From positions 62,001-126,000 of the IMG/VR virus record IMGVR_UViG_3300013307_000671: DNA of 64,000 bases; one strand, written 5' to 3'. Below are positions 1 through 8,252 of the stretch, piece by piece. The notes beneath the pieces were generated by a model, which was given only the letters and a program-made list of their open reading frames with translations, did not search any database and was not told where the DNA came from. Position numbers and translations under genes: made by a program. Positions within the stretch are counted from its first letter, which is position 1; the number at the start of each line of letters is the position of its first letter. The DNA is from a virus.

Positions 1-10
1 ATGAATGATG

Positions 11-39
11 ATTATATCAGTTTTACACTTAATGCACAA
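11..39 (-). promoter_or_regulatory. sigma70-type promoter of a gene left of the window
   Basis: -35 TTGTGC (34-39), 17 bp, -10 TATAAT (11-16). It points out of the left edge of the window. Confidence 0.6.
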
Positions 40-40
40 C

Positions 41-62
41 AAAAAACCGCCCAGAGGCGGCT
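41..62 (-). terminator. intrinsic terminator after 66-269
   Basis: Stem CCGCC/GGCGG, loop UCUG, followed on the minus strand by six T. Confidence 0.8.
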
Positions 63-65
63 TTG

Positions 66-269
66 TTATTCCAGTGTTGATACAATCATACCAGCGGCAA
101 TCGCAGCAACAATCACATCACTATTATTGTCAGGCTCACTCTTTGAGTCTTTTTTTCGCTTACTCTTTTTCCGCTTTTCATCTGAATCACTGGAAAAGCT
201 GTCGCCAGAGTAGCCGCAAATAGCGCCAAATAAGTCTTTTTCCTGATAAATCGCCTTTAGTTTAAACAT
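66..269 (-). CDS. small charged protein with C-terminal hydrophobic stretch
   Basis: A 67-residue protein of unknown function. The start at 269 is chosen because AGAGG lies 4 nt upstream; an upstream in-frame start has no Shine-Dalgarno. The middle is very polar (Ser/Asp then a Lys/Arg run, about residues 25-45), the end (about 52-66) is hydrophobic and could touch a membrane. It is the second gene behind 293-910 with 23 nt between them and shares its promoter. Confidence 0.6.
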   Translation of the reverse strand: MFKLKAIYQEKDLFGAICGYSGDSFSSDSDEKRKKSKRKKDSKSEPDNNSDVIVAAIAAGMIVSTLE

Positions 270-292
270 AACGCCTCTCTTTTTATTCAACC

Positions 293-910
293 TTAGCAGT
301 ATGCTACCATAAAATGCTTATAGGCTTCACCTGATTTTGCCATTTCGCTCACCTTGCGACTTGGAATCTCAATGTCTTTGGCGCAGGCATTAACGCTATC
401 ATAATACGCATAGAAACGGCCTTTTTGCAGCACTTTAACCGCCTTCTTAACAGCCACTGTGCCAATACCTTTTTTCTCAACAATAAGATTTTCTAAAGCG
501 CACATGTTTTTAGATTTCTTAGCGTTTTTAAAAGAAATCTCAAAAGCCCCAATAGGTGCGCCTTCTAAAAGAAAATGTTCTGCCATGATATCGGCAAGCG
601 ATACGCTTGATTGAAGATCTCCCTTCTTCCCATGAAGAACCACATATTTACATTCAGCTTTATCCCATTTGATCAAGCCTGGAGCGGTTTTAATCTTATC
701 TTCTTTTAAAATTTCACCGCCAGCCGTCAGCCAAAAACGTGTCATTTTACCGTTAAGAAAAAGACGACGCATATCAACCTTAGCGTTCTTAAGCCAAGCA
801 GATGACTCACGCGTGAAAGCTATGTCATATTCATGCTCAACATGAGACAAGACGTTTACAACATCAATAGCATTCAGGTTGTTATCATTAAGACTCGCTG
901 TATAAAACAT
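293..910 (-). CDS. unknown protein, 205 aa
   Basis: First gene of a two-gene unit. ATG at 910 is preceded by AAGGTG at a good distance; the in-frame GTG at 919 lacks one. The protein is mixed alpha/beta by eye, Lys-rich in the C-terminal half, with no signal peptide, no membrane segment and no motif that I recognise. Confidence 0.75.
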   Translation of the reverse strand: MFYTASLNDNNLNAIDVVNVLSHVEHEYDIAFTRESSAWLKNAKVDMRRLFLNGKMTRFWLTAGGEILKEDKIKTAPGLIKWDKAECKYVVLHGKKGDLQSSVSLADIMAEHFLLEGAPIGAFEISFKNAKKSKNMCALENLIVEKKGIGTVAVKKAVKVLQKGRFYAYYDSVNACAKDIEIPSRKVSEMAKSGEAYKHFMVAYC

Positions 911-951
911 GGTTTTCACCTTAAAAAGATATGCGTCGATTTGATAAAGCG

Positions 952-980
952 AGTATACGCCTTAATGACAATATTGGCAA
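952..980 (-). promoter_or_regulatory. promoter for 293-910 and 66-269
   Basis: -35 TTGCCA (975-980), 17 bp, -10 TATACT (952-957). The spacer contains TTGTCATTAA. Confidence 0.8.
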
Positions 981-991
981 GATTTTTATGT

Positions 992-1013
992 AAAAAAACC
1001 GCCCGGAGGCGGC
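992..1013 (-). terminator. UCCG-loop terminator after 1023-1409
   Basis: CCGCC(UCCG)GGCGG stem-loop followed by a seven-T run on the minus strand. Confidence 0.85.
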
Positions 1014-1022
1014 CTTTTCATT

Positions 1023-1409
1023 TTACATACAGTAAGAATCTTCTGCAGGCATATACTCTTCCGGGAAATCTTCTGGCTTCACCTCAAGAAATACAGATTT
1101 CGATTCGTCATTACTTTCTGTAATCACTTCAAAAACAACTTTATCGGCTTTCTGGATTATCGCTTTAAGTGTCAGATCACGAGACTTATATGCCTCCAGA
1201 TCTTCATTAGAGACAGGCACGGTGTAGTAATGATAGGTGCTCACAGCAGCAACCTCATCAACGTCCTTATCACACCATGACTCGATGACTTTCTGACCAT
1301 CCTCTTTCTGATAAACGCCTAACAGCAGTGCGCCATCATAACGGAAGAGGTCTTCAACTAATTTTAATGGAGTCTCCTCCACTTTTACTGCGTTTTTAAT
1401 CTCAACCAC
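1023..1409 (-). CDS. unknown acidic protein, 128 aa
   Basis: Starts with GTG: GAGG sits 5 nt upstream and no in-frame ATG is near. It follows the GNAT-like gene by only 7 nt, so the pair is probably co-translated. Acidic, soluble-looking; no family recognised. Confidence 0.75.
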   Translation of the reverse strand: MVEIKNAVKVEETPLKLVEDLFRYDGALLLGVYQKEDGQKVIESWCDKDVDEVAAVSTYHYYTVPVSNEDLEAYKSRDLTLKAIIQKADKVVFEVITESNDESKSVFLEVKPEDFPEEYMPAEDSYCM

Positions 1410-1416
1410 ATTGGCC

Positions 1417-1758
1417 TCACTTAAGTTTTTTGATCATAAAATAGCTTTTCCCAATCTGGTCAAAGCCATACTTTTCATACCATTCTTTTAACGTGAAGCC
1501 CCGCGCCTGACGCTCAGAAACGTCATAGCACAATACAATCGCATCAGCCCCCATCATACGGCATTTTGCGATAAAAGCTTCCAGAGCACGATTACCATCG
1601 CCATTACCACGACGAGTTGCACCTACATAACGCAGACATGCGACGTTCTCTAACCCTGTTTTGTCAAAGCCATACACATCAAAGCTTTTATCATTAACGT
1701 CAGCAATATAGCCCGTTGCCTCTGCGAAAGGAAAGATTACGTCGATTTTCTTTTTCAT
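1417..1758 (-). CDS. GNAT-like N-acetyltransferase
   Basis: A 113-residue protein with features of the GNAT fold: a basic glycine loop RRGNGDG near residues 49-55 (matching the acetyl-CoA pyrophosphate-binding R/Q-x-x-G-x-G/A motif A) followed by a helix, a following hydrophobic strand, and a C-terminal WYEKYGF segment typical of the family's last helix. It is short for a GNAT (usually 140-180), so it may be a minimal domain. Substrate unknown; small phage GNATs can modify proteins or toxins. First gene of a two-gene unit. Confidence 0.6.
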   Translation of the reverse strand: MKKKIDVIFPFAEATGYIADVNDKSFDVYGFDKTGLENVACLRYVGATRRGNGDGNRALEAFIAKCRMMGADAIVLCYDVSERQARGFTLKEWYEKYGFDQIGKSYFMIKKLK

Positions 1759-1787
1759 TACAGCTTCTCTGTGGTTTGCATGTTGTC

Positions 1788-1815
1788 ATGATAACATAAT
1801 CAGCCGAAAAAGCAA
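1788..1815 (-). promoter_or_regulatory. promoter for 1417-1758 and 1023-1409
   Basis: -35 TTGCTT (1810-1815), 16 bp, -10 TATCAT (1788-1793). GACAAC, the complement of GTTGTC, lies just downstream of the -10. Confidence 0.55.
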
Positions 1816-1825
1816 AGATGATTTA

Positions 1826-2203
1826 TTACAAAACACTATACATCTTATAATTATCCTTTAAAACACTGTTAATATAATCCACCAAACCTTCTCGCTCAGC
1901 ATTATACTGTGATTGCTTAAAATCGGAATGAAAGCTATCAATAGCGTCTTCATCGAATGAAACACGAATGATGACATGCTTTTCATCTTTTTCTTTAAGC
2001 TTTACAATCAACTCAATACTTAAATCATCTTTTTTGTTCAAGATGCTGAACGTATGCTCATAAAATCCTTCAAAAGCTTCTTTCGCCTGTTCCAGGTGAT
2101 ACATGACAAAAGCCTCATTATTTTCCAGTCGCTTGAGGGCTGCCAGACCTCTTTCTATGGACTCTTTAAAAATATCCATGTGGTTATCTTGCTTGTCTTC
2201 CAT
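1826..2203 (-). CDS. unknown acidic helical protein, 125 aa
   Basis: ATG with GGAG 5 nt upstream. Mostly amphipathic helices, acidic, no cysteine. Last gene of the chain started by the promoter at 3710; the hairpin at 2219-2240 lies between it and its upstream neighbour and no own promoter is visible, so it depends on read-through. Confidence 0.75.
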   Translation of the reverse strand: MEDKQDNHMDIFKESIERGLAALKRLENNEAFVMYHLEQAKEAFEGFYEHTFSILNKKDDLSIELIVKLKEKDEKHVIIRVSFDEDAIDSFHSDFKQSQYNAEREGLVDYINSVLKDNYKMYSVL

Positions 2204-2218
2204 ATATTCTCCGTTAAG

Positions 2219-2240
2219 AAAAAAGACGCCGGAGCGCCCT
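2219..2240 (-). terminator. internal UCCG-loop hairpin (attenuator or leaky terminator)
   Basis: GGCGC(UCCG)GCGUC followed by six T on the minus strand, between 2256-2597 and 1826-2203. Confidence 0.65.
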
Positions 2241-2255
2241 TTAGTTATGGTAATG

Positions 2256-2597
2256 TTAAACGAATGCCTGTGCTTTAGCTACAGAAAACTCAGGATTTTT
2301 CGATTCAAACCATGCCCACACATCTGAGCGATCCGTGCCAGCTTCAAAATGAAGGAATGCATCTTCAAGCTCATCATCTTCATTTACAGGCACATCGCCC
2401 AGCAGACGCCACGCAATAATCAAATCTGAAAGCTGATAACCCGCAGCACGCTGAGCAGCACACGCTTGCTCTTCGGTGTCATACTCTGCCGTTTCACCTT
2501 CGCAGTTTTGCGTCAGCCACGGTTTAGTAAAACGCTTAGCGTATGCCTCATTAAGGCTCGCCACTTCCACCACATCTAAAATATTTTCAAATTGCAT
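2256..2597 (-). CDS. unknown acidic protein, 113 aa
   Basis: Strongly acidic protein rich in Ala and Trp, no membrane segment. It follows the membrane gene 2612-2968 by 14 nt. No family recognised. Confidence 0.75.
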   Translation of the reverse strand: MQFENILDVVEVASLNEAYAKRFTKPWLTQNCEGETAEYDTEEQACAAQRAAGYQLSDLIIAWRLLGDVPVNEDDELEDAFLHFEAGTDRSDVWAWFESKNPEFSVAKAQAFV

Positions 2598-2611
2598 ACA
2601 AACCTCTTTGG

Positions 2612-2968
2612 TTAGTTAAAATCAGAATCAGATGGCAGCTTTCCACTAAGATATACGTAAAAAGCCACACAAGCAAGAAGCAAGCCATCTGAGGGACTCC
2701 ATCCTATAAAATGACAAATAACCGCACTTAAGAATATTAAGCCACAATCCATTGTCACAAACATGAAGTTTCGACCGAAGCTGAACGGTATTGGATTAGA
2801 GAAAAAATAATATACTGCTCCAACACCCATTATACCCGCATAGATATAAGATAATACCATCATGGTAATGCGCACACCTTCGCCAACTGAATGACCTACA
2901 ACACCTTTGTCAGCAAGCCCGCCTACTACCGCAATCAAAAATAAAAGCAGAACACCTCTTACACGCAT
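2612..2968 (-). CDS. small integral membrane protein, 118 aa
   Basis: Four likely membrane segments (about residues 3-20, 33-56, 70-88, 94-110), the first preceded by a short basic N-terminus. A strong GGAGGG precedes the ATG. It lies just behind the hairpin at 2980-3003 that follows 3015-3677 and has no promoter of its own. Function unknown; likely inner membrane. Confidence 0.75.
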   Translation of the reverse strand: MRVRGVLLLFLIAVVGGLADKGVVGHSVGEGVRITMMVLSYIYAGIMGVGAVYYFFSNPIPFSFGRNFMFVTMDCGLIFLSAVICHFIGWSPSDGLLLACVAFYVYLSGKLPSDSDFN

Positions 2969-2979
2969 AATCCCTCCAA

Positions 2980-3003
2980 AACAAAATGCCGCCCTAGAGC
3001 GGC
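2980..3003 (-). terminator. internal hairpin after 3015-3677
   Basis: GCCGC/GCGGC stem with six-base loop, followed by a broken T run (ATTTTGTTTT). The next gene's GGAGGG starts right after it, so partial termination is likely. Confidence 0.6.
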
Positions 3004-3014
3004 TTAGCTGTCAG

Positions 3015-3677
3015 TTAATGTGAGCCTGCGAAATGCTCAACCAGTCGTGAAGTGACATCATATTCTTCAACTACGATGGTGCCAATCACGTTCCGATCAT
3101 TTACGATGTCCTCTACCAGCTCGTAAATCTGATGCGACGTTTTTCGCTCATCACGCTCACTTGCCAGCATAGCAAACATCTTACCTGCGTAATACGGATT
3201 TGCAGAGGTAACAATACCCAAAGATGCAAAACGCTCAGCCACAGCTTCCTGCTTTTTAGGCGTAAGAGCATAGGTATTCATTCGGAAAAGAATCAGATCA
3301 TCAACATTTACGAAAGCCTCAAAATCAGCACGGACTTTTTTCAGTACGTTGCCAATCTGTTTTGAAGTATCCAGCCCTTTCTGAGCAAGCAAAGCATTAC
3401 GGCTTTCAATTTTATCTTTAACGATATTCAGAATAGCCAGTGCTTGCGCCATTTCTTCTTTCATGACAGCATTGAAACTCATGCCATTTAACTCATTAAC
3501 AACAGTAGTCAAAGAAACAGAGGTTTCCTCATAACCACCAAAAACGTCAATCGATTGATCTTCATAGTCAGTCTTACGCTTTTCAGCAGCTAATGACTCG
3601 CGCAGGTTCTGCATTTTAGTCGCAGCAGCAACACAAATAGCTGTTAAGGCAGGCACATTCATAGTCAGCGTTTTCAT
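3015..3677 (-). CDS. unknown helical protein, member of a three-gene paralogous family
   Basis: A 220-residue protein. The N-terminal half is helical with a basic coiled-coil-like part (about 20-45). The C-terminal half has the pattern LTPKKQEAVAERF...LGIVTS, which resembles the corresponding parts of 19908-20582 and 24870-25535 (hydrophobic strand, LS/LD-x-x-Q helix, then G-[FI]). I infer a distant paralogous family. Function unknown. Confidence 0.75.
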   Translation of the reverse strand: MKTLTMNVPALTAICVAAATKMQNLRESLAAEKRKTDYEDQSIDVFGGYEETSVSLTTVVNELNGMSFNAVMKEEMAQALAILNIVKDKIESRNALLAQKGLDTSKQIGNVLKKVRADFEAFVNVDDLILFRMNTYALTPKKQEAVAERFASLGIVTSANPYYAGKMFAMLASERDERKTSHQIYELVEDIVNDRNVIGTIVVEEYDVTSRLVEHFAGSH

Positions 3678-3709
3678 TCGGTTTATCTCTCAGTGGTTTC
3701 AATAAAAGA

Positions 3710-3738
3710 AGTATACCCATTAATGACAACACAAGCAA
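3710..3738 (-). promoter_or_regulatory. promoter for the 3677 to 1826 gene chain
   Basis: -35 TTGCTT (3733-3738), 17 bp, -10 TATACT (3710-3715); spacer TTGTCATTAA, downstream TTTTATTGAAAC. Confidence 0.85.
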
Positions 3739-3758
3739 GCCTTTTCTTTTCCAAAAAC

Positions 3759-3779
3759 AAAAACCGCCCGGAGGCGGCT
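3759..3779 (-). terminator. UCCG-loop terminator after 3799-4665
   Basis: GCCGCC(UCCG)GGCGGU then T run. Confidence 0.85.
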
Positions 3780-3798
3780 TTATTTTATGATCTGCTTA

Positions 3799-4665
3799 TC
3801 AGACTGCTTCTAACTGCGACCGCATTTCATCCAGACGTTTCTGCTCGTCTTCAATCAGCATACGCGCCACATTGTAAGCATCCTGCTTTTCAAAAAACAG
3901 CACGCCGTCATCAAACACAAACTTGCCATCTTTGAGCGTAAAGGTATGGAAGTTGAAGCCACAACCTTCTGGCGTCTCAAACTTCATGTTTAACACCTCT
4001 GCGCGGGCATCAAAACGCACACTATGAAGATAAGTCTGAACAGGAAGCATCTTATCTTTATAGATGACGTAAGCATCAACCATTGCAGCATTAGCAAAAC
4101 GCTCAAAACCAGCAGGAACAATAACCGCTGTATTATCCGAACTATACTCAGCCGTCAGTCTTACCTTAACCAGATCATCACAGGTTTTACCTTTTAACGC
4201 CTCGCGTTGCGTAATTAGGAAGTTAACCTTCTGACCAATATCTGTTTTAAGCAGCAGATTTTTACGCCATCCTTCTTTTTTCAGGGTTCTGAAAATAAAA
4301 AAGTTCTCATTTTGCTTCATGAAATGCTCGAAGATGCCCTGATATTCATTAAATACAGACAGCTTTAAATCATCCAGCGTGTTGCAGTAGCGCTCATTAT
4401 CATCGTGCCACTGCGCATATTGGTTATAGAGCCGCTCAGTTGCCTTGACGTAGCCGCCTTTTTGTTTAAACTGTCCTGTCAAAACCTGATAGTGGAAGTT
4501 AACCTTTTCATCAAAGGTTAAAAGAAAATCAGTATACAGAATACGCCTAAAGTCTACTGATGTTTGTCGCGCTTTTTCACCCAAAAAACCATCATTAGCT
4601 TCAAGAGCGTAGAATACGCCGAACACTTTTTTTACTTCGCCAATCGTAGTTTCTGTCGCTTTCAT
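3799..4665 (-). CDS. unknown protein, 288 aa
   Basis: One of the larger genes of the window, a single-gene unit between its own promoter and terminator. Lys- and aromatic-rich N-terminal half, mixed C-terminal half, acidic helical end. No motif recognised. Confidence 0.8.
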   Translation of the reverse strand: MKATETTIGEVKKVFGVFYALEANDGFLGEKARQTSVDFRRILYTDFLLTFDEKVNFHYQVLTGQFKQKGGYVKATERLYNQYAQWHDDNERYCNTLDDLKLSVFNEYQGIFEHFMKQNENFFIFRTLKKEGWRKNLLLKTDIGQKVNFLITQREALKGKTCDDLVKVRLTAEYSSDNTAVIVPAGFERFANAAMVDAYVIYKDKMLPVQTYLHSVRFDARAEVLNMKFETPEGCGFNFHTFTLKDGKFVFDDGVLFFEKQDAYNVARMLIEDEQKRLDEMRSQLEAV

Positions 4666-4697
4666 TTTTTCAACCTCATCACGTTTCGATTATTGAC

Positions 4698-4726
4698 ATT
4701 ATATCCATTTATCCCGTCATAATCAA
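4698..4726 (-). promoter_or_regulatory. promoter for 3799-4665
   Basis: -35 TTGATT (4721-4726), 17 bp, -10 TATAAT (4698-4703), downstream AATCGAAACG. TTGTCA is absent from the spacer. Confidence 0.75.
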
Positions 4727-4732
4727 CCAAAT

Positions 4733-4756
4733 AAAAAAGGCGATACAATCGCCTTT
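4733..4756 (-). terminator. terminator after 4763-5083
   Basis: Eight-bp stem AAGGCGAT/ATCGCCTT with a short loop and six T. Confidence 0.8.
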
Positions 4757-4762
4757 TCTTCA

Positions 4763-5083
4763 TTACGCATTCGTGGGATACATGACAACCTGACATCTTG
4801 TTTGTAATACAAGGGCATCTCTTCCCGCAATATGGTCCATCCAGATACAATCATGAAAGAACAGAGACACTGAATCATTACACCAGTTCACTGTATAGAT
4901 ACGGCCTTTTAGCATCTCACGCGTAACATGTTTAGCTCCGGCAACATCATTCCCGCCACGTATATCTTTATAGCAGTGCCATACGTGGGCGCTTTTCCGA
5001 TAAGATCTTTCTCCTTCATCCAGCAAATGCTCTAACGCTTTTTCAGGCGTGCCAAACTTATCAAGCAAAGCATAAAAACTCAT
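4763..5083 (-). CDS. unknown protein, 106 aa
   Basis: Contains six Cys/His-rich spots (for example WHCYKD and HDCIWMD), so metal binding is possible but unproven. Last gene of a three-gene unit behind 5472-5810 and 5130-5426. Confidence 0.75.
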   Translation of the reverse strand: MSFYALLDKFGTPEKALEHLLDEGERSYRKSAHVWHCYKDIRGGNDVAGAKHVTREMLKGRIYTVNWCNDSVSLFFHDCIWMDHIAGRDALVLQTRCQVVMYPTNA

Positions 5084-5129
5084 TTGAAAAATCCTCTCTT
5101 AAAAACATTTTCAGAGCCAGAATGTTTTA

Positions 5130-5426
5130 TCAGACCTGCTCAAAGATAAAGTTAAAATCAGAGCCTGCGCTGAGATCCTGAAAACTTACGCCATCAGCAC
5201 CGAAGTAGAAACGACCGCGATCAACAGATAGACTTACGCCTTTATGGTTTACGCTATAATCTCCAGCACCTAAATCATCAAGTACAGTTTCATCACCAAT
5301 ATAAACCGCACCGCGACCACCATCATACGACGCTTCTACGCGCTTAACACCTTCGGGCAGATTGCCTTCAATCAGCTTCTCATACTTATCATAACTATAG
5401 TAATCGACGTAATTGACCTTGATCAT
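5130..5426 (-). CDS. unknown beta-rich protein, 98 aa
   Basis: Start at 5426 is preferred because AAGGA lies 7 nt upstream; the ATG at 5444 has none. Many short Tyr/Val/Gly strands suggest a small beta fold. No own promoter. Confidence 0.7.
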   Translation of the reverse strand: MIKVNYVDYYSYDKYEKLIEGNLPEGVKRVEASYDGGRGAVYIGDETVLDDLGAGDYSVNHKGVSLSVDRGRFYFGADGVSFQDLSAGSDFNFIFEQV

Positions 5427-5444
5427 CGCACTTTCCTTATTCAT

Positions 5445-5464
5445 AAGGCCGCATAAGCGGCCCT
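5445..5464 (-). terminator. internal hairpin between 5472-5810 and 5130-5426
   Basis: GGCCGC/GCGGCC stem with TTAT loop; the T run is poor and a Shine-Dalgarno follows, so probably an attenuator or RNA-stability hairpin. Confidence 0.5.
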
Positions 5465-5471
5465 TTGTTTG

Positions 5472-5810
5472 TTATACCGCGAAGAAATCCACTGGCTTCA
5501 TTTTGCTACGATGTTTCTCAAGAAACGCCTGAACAGCCGGATTAGCATTCGGTTTAAAATACTTATCTGCGAAACGATGCGCCTCGCTTTCAGTCAGCTC
5601 TGCATCATCACCAAAATACATGCCACTACCCGTCATACCGCGAGACAGATGATGAATAGCAAACTGGCGACCGCCAATCGTATCCATATAACGAATCATA
5701 AAAGCACTCATATAACCACCCGGCTCACCTTCAACACCCAGCTCAATCGCTTTGATTTCGCCAGCTTTCAGTTGCGCCAGACCTGCTTTCATATCAAATT
5801 TCGTTTCCAT
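5472..5810 (-). CDS. unknown protein, 112 aa
   Basis: First gene of a three-gene unit. Gly- and Met-rich central part, basic C-terminal third. No family recognised. Confidence 0.75.
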   Translation of the reverse strand: METKFDMKAGLAQLKAGEIKAIELGVEGEPGGYMSAFMIRYMDTIGGRQFAIHHLSRGMTGSGMYFGDDAELTESEAHRFADKYFKPNANPAVQAFLEKHRSKMKPVDFFAV

Positions 5811-5849
5811 TTTTTACCCTTAAGAGTGAATAACTGTTTGCATGTTGTC

Positions 5850-5877
5850 ATTATACGGATTTCTGACTTCTATGCAA
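5850..5877 (-). promoter_or_regulatory. promoter for 5810 to 4763
   Basis: -35 TTGCAT (5872-5877), 16 bp, -10 TATAAT (5850-5855), followed by GACAACATGC, the inverted form of the common TTGTC word. Confidence 0.7.
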
Positions 5878-5930
5878 GCATTTTATTTCTTTTGATTGCT
5901 CTTTTATCTTAAAATGAATATCTCTCATCA

Positions 5931-5956
5931 AAAGAAAAGCCGCCCGGAGGCGGCCT
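5931..5956 (-). terminator. UCCG-loop terminator after 5963-6580
   Basis: GCCGCC(UCCG)GGCGGC followed by TTTTCTTTT. Confidence 0.85.
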
Positions 5957-5962
5957 GTAGAC

Positions 5963-6580
5963 TTAGGCTTCTTCTGCCACCATCTTTTCGATGCCAATGC
6001 CTGAATCAGGCAGAGCAAAACCTTTGATATCTTTGTAGCGCCAGCGATACAGCGTCTCTGAATCATCTCGGTTCAGGCGATAACCCGTAAAGCAGGTTTT
6101 GCTATAACTAGGGTTAGCCACACGGATAGAATCACCATAAACCATTTCCACCACTGCGCCACGCGGCATTTTCTTAAAGATATCGTCAATATCTTTCTTG
6201 TGCTTAGCAACCGCTTTACGATAACCACGGCAACGCTCACGCCATGCAACCGCATATTCACCCTGACAGGTTGACGCGTTCAGGAACTTGACCGGACAAT
6301 CATGCGTTGTTGGCCCCATTGACTCATCAACATATTTATAGCAGATTTCCGCACTACGGTCAGCATTGCCACGGTAACGGCTAATCAGGATTGTGCTGAT
6401 AAAGACTTCCTTCTCACCGTCTTTATCGGTTTTCTCAATCAGCTCATAAATAGTTTTTCCAACTACAGCATAATCAATAACTTTACAGTTAGCATTCCAG
6501 TTATTAATCAGCTCCGCCTCATAAAAACCCTGATTCGTTTTAAAACGAGGATCATTATTACGCATGCAAGTTGTACCCAT
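5963..6580 (-). CDS. conserved phage/bacterial hypothetical with MGP...DCP...WRERC motif
   Basis: A 205-residue protein. Start at 6580 is chosen because AAAGG is 8 nt upstream. The segment MDESMGP-x4-DCP-x14-WRERC (about residues 100-135) matches a pattern I recall in widespread hypothetical proteins of phages and bacteria (possibly DUF6927); the assignment is from memory. Role unknown. Single-gene unit. Confidence 0.7.
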   Translation of the reverse strand: MGTTCMRNNDPRFKTNQGFYEAELINNWNANCKVIDYAVVGKTIYELIEKTDKDGEKEVFISTILISRYRGNADRSAEICYKYVDESMGPTTHDCPVKFLNASTCQGEYAVAWRERCRGYRKAVAKHKKDIDDIFKKMPRGAVVEMVYGDSIRVANPSYSKTCFTGYRLNRDDSETLYRWRYKDIKGFALPDSGIGIEKMVAEEA

Positions 6581-6615
6581 TTTCATCACCTTTAAGCAGT
6601 TATTTTGTTGTCTTA

Positions 6616-6644
6616 ATAATAGCAAACGTTGCTGTCTGCTGCAA
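6616..6644 (-). promoter_or_regulatory. promoter for 5963-6580
   Basis: -35 TTGCAG (6639-6644), 17 bp, -10 TATTAT (6616-6621), followed by TTAAGACAACA (inverted TTGTC word). Confidence 0.65.
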
Positions 6645-6658
6645 GAAAAATCTATAGA

Positions 6659-7177
6659 TTATCGAAACTTTACACTGCGCATAATCCGCTCAGCAATCTC
6701 TGCCTGTTTTTTATGACCATAGCGGTGATCACGCATAATATCAGCAAAGATTTCTTTTGCTTTTGCCACTGTAGGTAAGTCAATTTCTTTGTAAAAGAAA
6801 GACTCTTTTGATAAAACCAGATGCTCATATTCGTCTTCAAAGTAATAAGATACACCATGCGCATCATAAATTTGATTGCCAGCAACCAGCGCCACATGAG
6901 CGACACCTATCCAGCGCACTGCATCAAGAAAATCACTATCTGACATTTTCTTTAAAGATCTTGCATTAAAGTTATACTCTTCTTTCTCAACAAAACAGAG
7001 CAACTTAAAGCTGTTCTCACGCTTGCTAATGAAGTGATCATAGATGATTTTCGCTAACTGACTGCACGCCCCACGCATGAAAAATCCTTTCAGATCTGAA
7101 ACCATCTTTATATACTCAACCAGACCATTCGGCGTAGAGAAATGATTTTTCAGTAATGTGATATTTCGACTCATCAT
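6659..7177 (-). CDS. unknown protein with Cys/His/Asp motifs, 172 aa
   Basis: RGACSQLA (about residue 36), VAHVALV and YDAHG give an ordered Cys, His, Asp set like that in papain-fold peptidases or transglutaminase-like proteins and like the plus-strand gene 21279-21638. This is suggestive only. Two ATGs at 7177 and 7174; the second has the better spacing to AGG. Confidence 0.7.
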   Translation of the reverse strand: MMSRNITLLKNHFSTPNGLVEYIKMVSDLKGFFMRGACSQLAKIIYDHFISKRENSFKLLCFVEKEEYNFNARSLKKMSDSDFLDAVRWIGVAHVALVAGNQIYDAHGVSYYFEDEYEHLVLSKESFFYKEIDLPTVAKAKEIFADIMRDHRYGHKKQAEIAERIMRSVKFR

Positions 7178-7209
7178 AGCACCTGTAAGAAGCTTTTCAG
7201 AATGCCATT

Positions 7210-7238
7210 ATTTTACCAAAATGCTCTATTAATGACAA
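7210..7238 (-). promoter_or_regulatory. promoter for 6659-7177
   Basis: Here TTGTCA itself is the -35 (7233-7238), 17 bp, -10 TAAAAT (7210-7215). Confidence 0.6.
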
Positions 7239-7239
7239 T

Positions 7240-7260
7240 AAAAAAGAGGCCGAAGCCTCC
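7240..7260 (-). terminator. UUCG-loop terminator after 7263-8195
   Basis: GAGGC(UUCG)GCCUC followed by six T. Confidence 0.85.
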
Positions 7261-7262
7261 TT

Positions 7263-8195
7263 TTATTTATTCATTGCTTTTTTAAGAATCTCCTGCATAC
7301 GCAGTGCAGCGTCTGCCTTCCGTTGCCGCTTTTCGTTTTCAGGCAAGGCCAGATACTCTTCTCTCTGAATGACTCGTTCTTTAAAATCTTCTTCGGTAAG
7401 AAAATCATCCGCCGCCTTTTCTAAAGCCCGGACTAAAATCTTGTTATCCGTTACATTCTCAAAGGATACTGAAAAAGGCATAGGCGAAACGTCTTTCAAA
7501 CTTAAAAAATAAGCTTCTACTTTTTCCATCTCTTCCAGGAAGTTGAGCGCATTGTTGTGGCTAATACATTTACGCGCATGATCAGCTACCGCCATCATCA
7601 GAACTACAATAGCCTTATTTCCCTGACAAACATCATCATACATCACTTGAGGCAATGAGATTTTTAGAACAAAAGAGCGATCATCTGGTTCGATGTCAGT
7701 TCCATTGAAAACAGCTTTATCCTCTTTCTCATTGTATTCGTCCATACCCGCATAATCAGTATAGTTTTTCTTGAATGCAGACCATCCTTTAGGCTTTGCC
7801 TGCTTGCACTCAGGATACTCAGCCAGCAAGCCTTTCATGATAAGCTCAATATCGTAATAACGTAGGCCATCAGGTTGCTTAAGCAACCCGGAACAACTTA
7901 ATGTAAACAAAGCGCGTGAAAAGATAATATAAGGATGCGAACGAGAAGCAACAGACTCCTCTGCTTCCGTCAGAGAACTATTGATATAGTTATCCTCACT
8001 ATCGATAAGCTTCATGATCTTATTGCTTACACGATACTCGCTTTCCGCCGTATCAGCATACAGCTCAAGGCCTTTAGACCACACCTTTTCCAACAGTTCG
8101 CGAAGCCCTGGCTTAGTCACCCAACGCAACTCAACAAACTCAAATAATGCCTCGAACTCTTGCTGCAGATTGATCTGACCATCAAGCTTTTTCAT
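7263..8195 (-). CDS. unknown helical protein, 310 aa
   Basis: The largest unknown protein of this part. The open frame extends to 8252 but that stretch is the promoter; ATG at 8195 has GGAG upstream. Acidic, largely helical, with a Lys/Arg-rich C-terminal coiled-coil-like tail (about the last 60 residues). No motif recognised. Divergent from 8311-8724. Confidence 0.8.
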   Translation of the reverse strand: MKKLDGQINLQQEFEALFEFVELRWVTKPGLRELLEKVWSKGLELYADTAESEYRVSNKIMKLIDSEDNYINSSLTEAEESVASRSHPYIIFSRALFTLSCSGLLKQPDGLRYYDIELIMKGLLAEYPECKQAKPKGWSAFKKNYTDYAGMDEYNEKEDKAVFNGTDIEPDDRSFVLKISLPQVMYDDVCQGNKAIVVLMMAVADHARKCISHNNALNFLEEMEKVEAYFLSLKDVSPMPFSVSFENVTDNKILVRALEKAADDFLTEEDFKERVIQREEYLALPENEKRQRKADAALRMQEILKKAMNK

Positions 8196-8223
8196 GTTTA
8201 ACTCCATACGTTTATTTAATGAC

Positions 8224-8252
8224 AATATAACATGGTCAGCCATTTCATGCAA
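8224..8252 (-). promoter_or_regulatory. promoter for 7263-8195
   Basis: -35 TTGCAT (8247-8252), 17 bp, -10 TATATT (8224-8229), with TTGTCATTAA overlapping the end of the -10. Confidence 0.65.

Noticed and set aside
7263-8252. Long N-terminal extensions of several frames, for example to 8252, 13148, 29676, 33945, 52603 and 63620
   Set aside because: The extra codons translate the promoter itself (recurring LLSYN-x-x-IET or VFIIA-type peptides from TTGTCATATAAT...GAAAC). Shine-Dalgarno placement puts the true starts inside.
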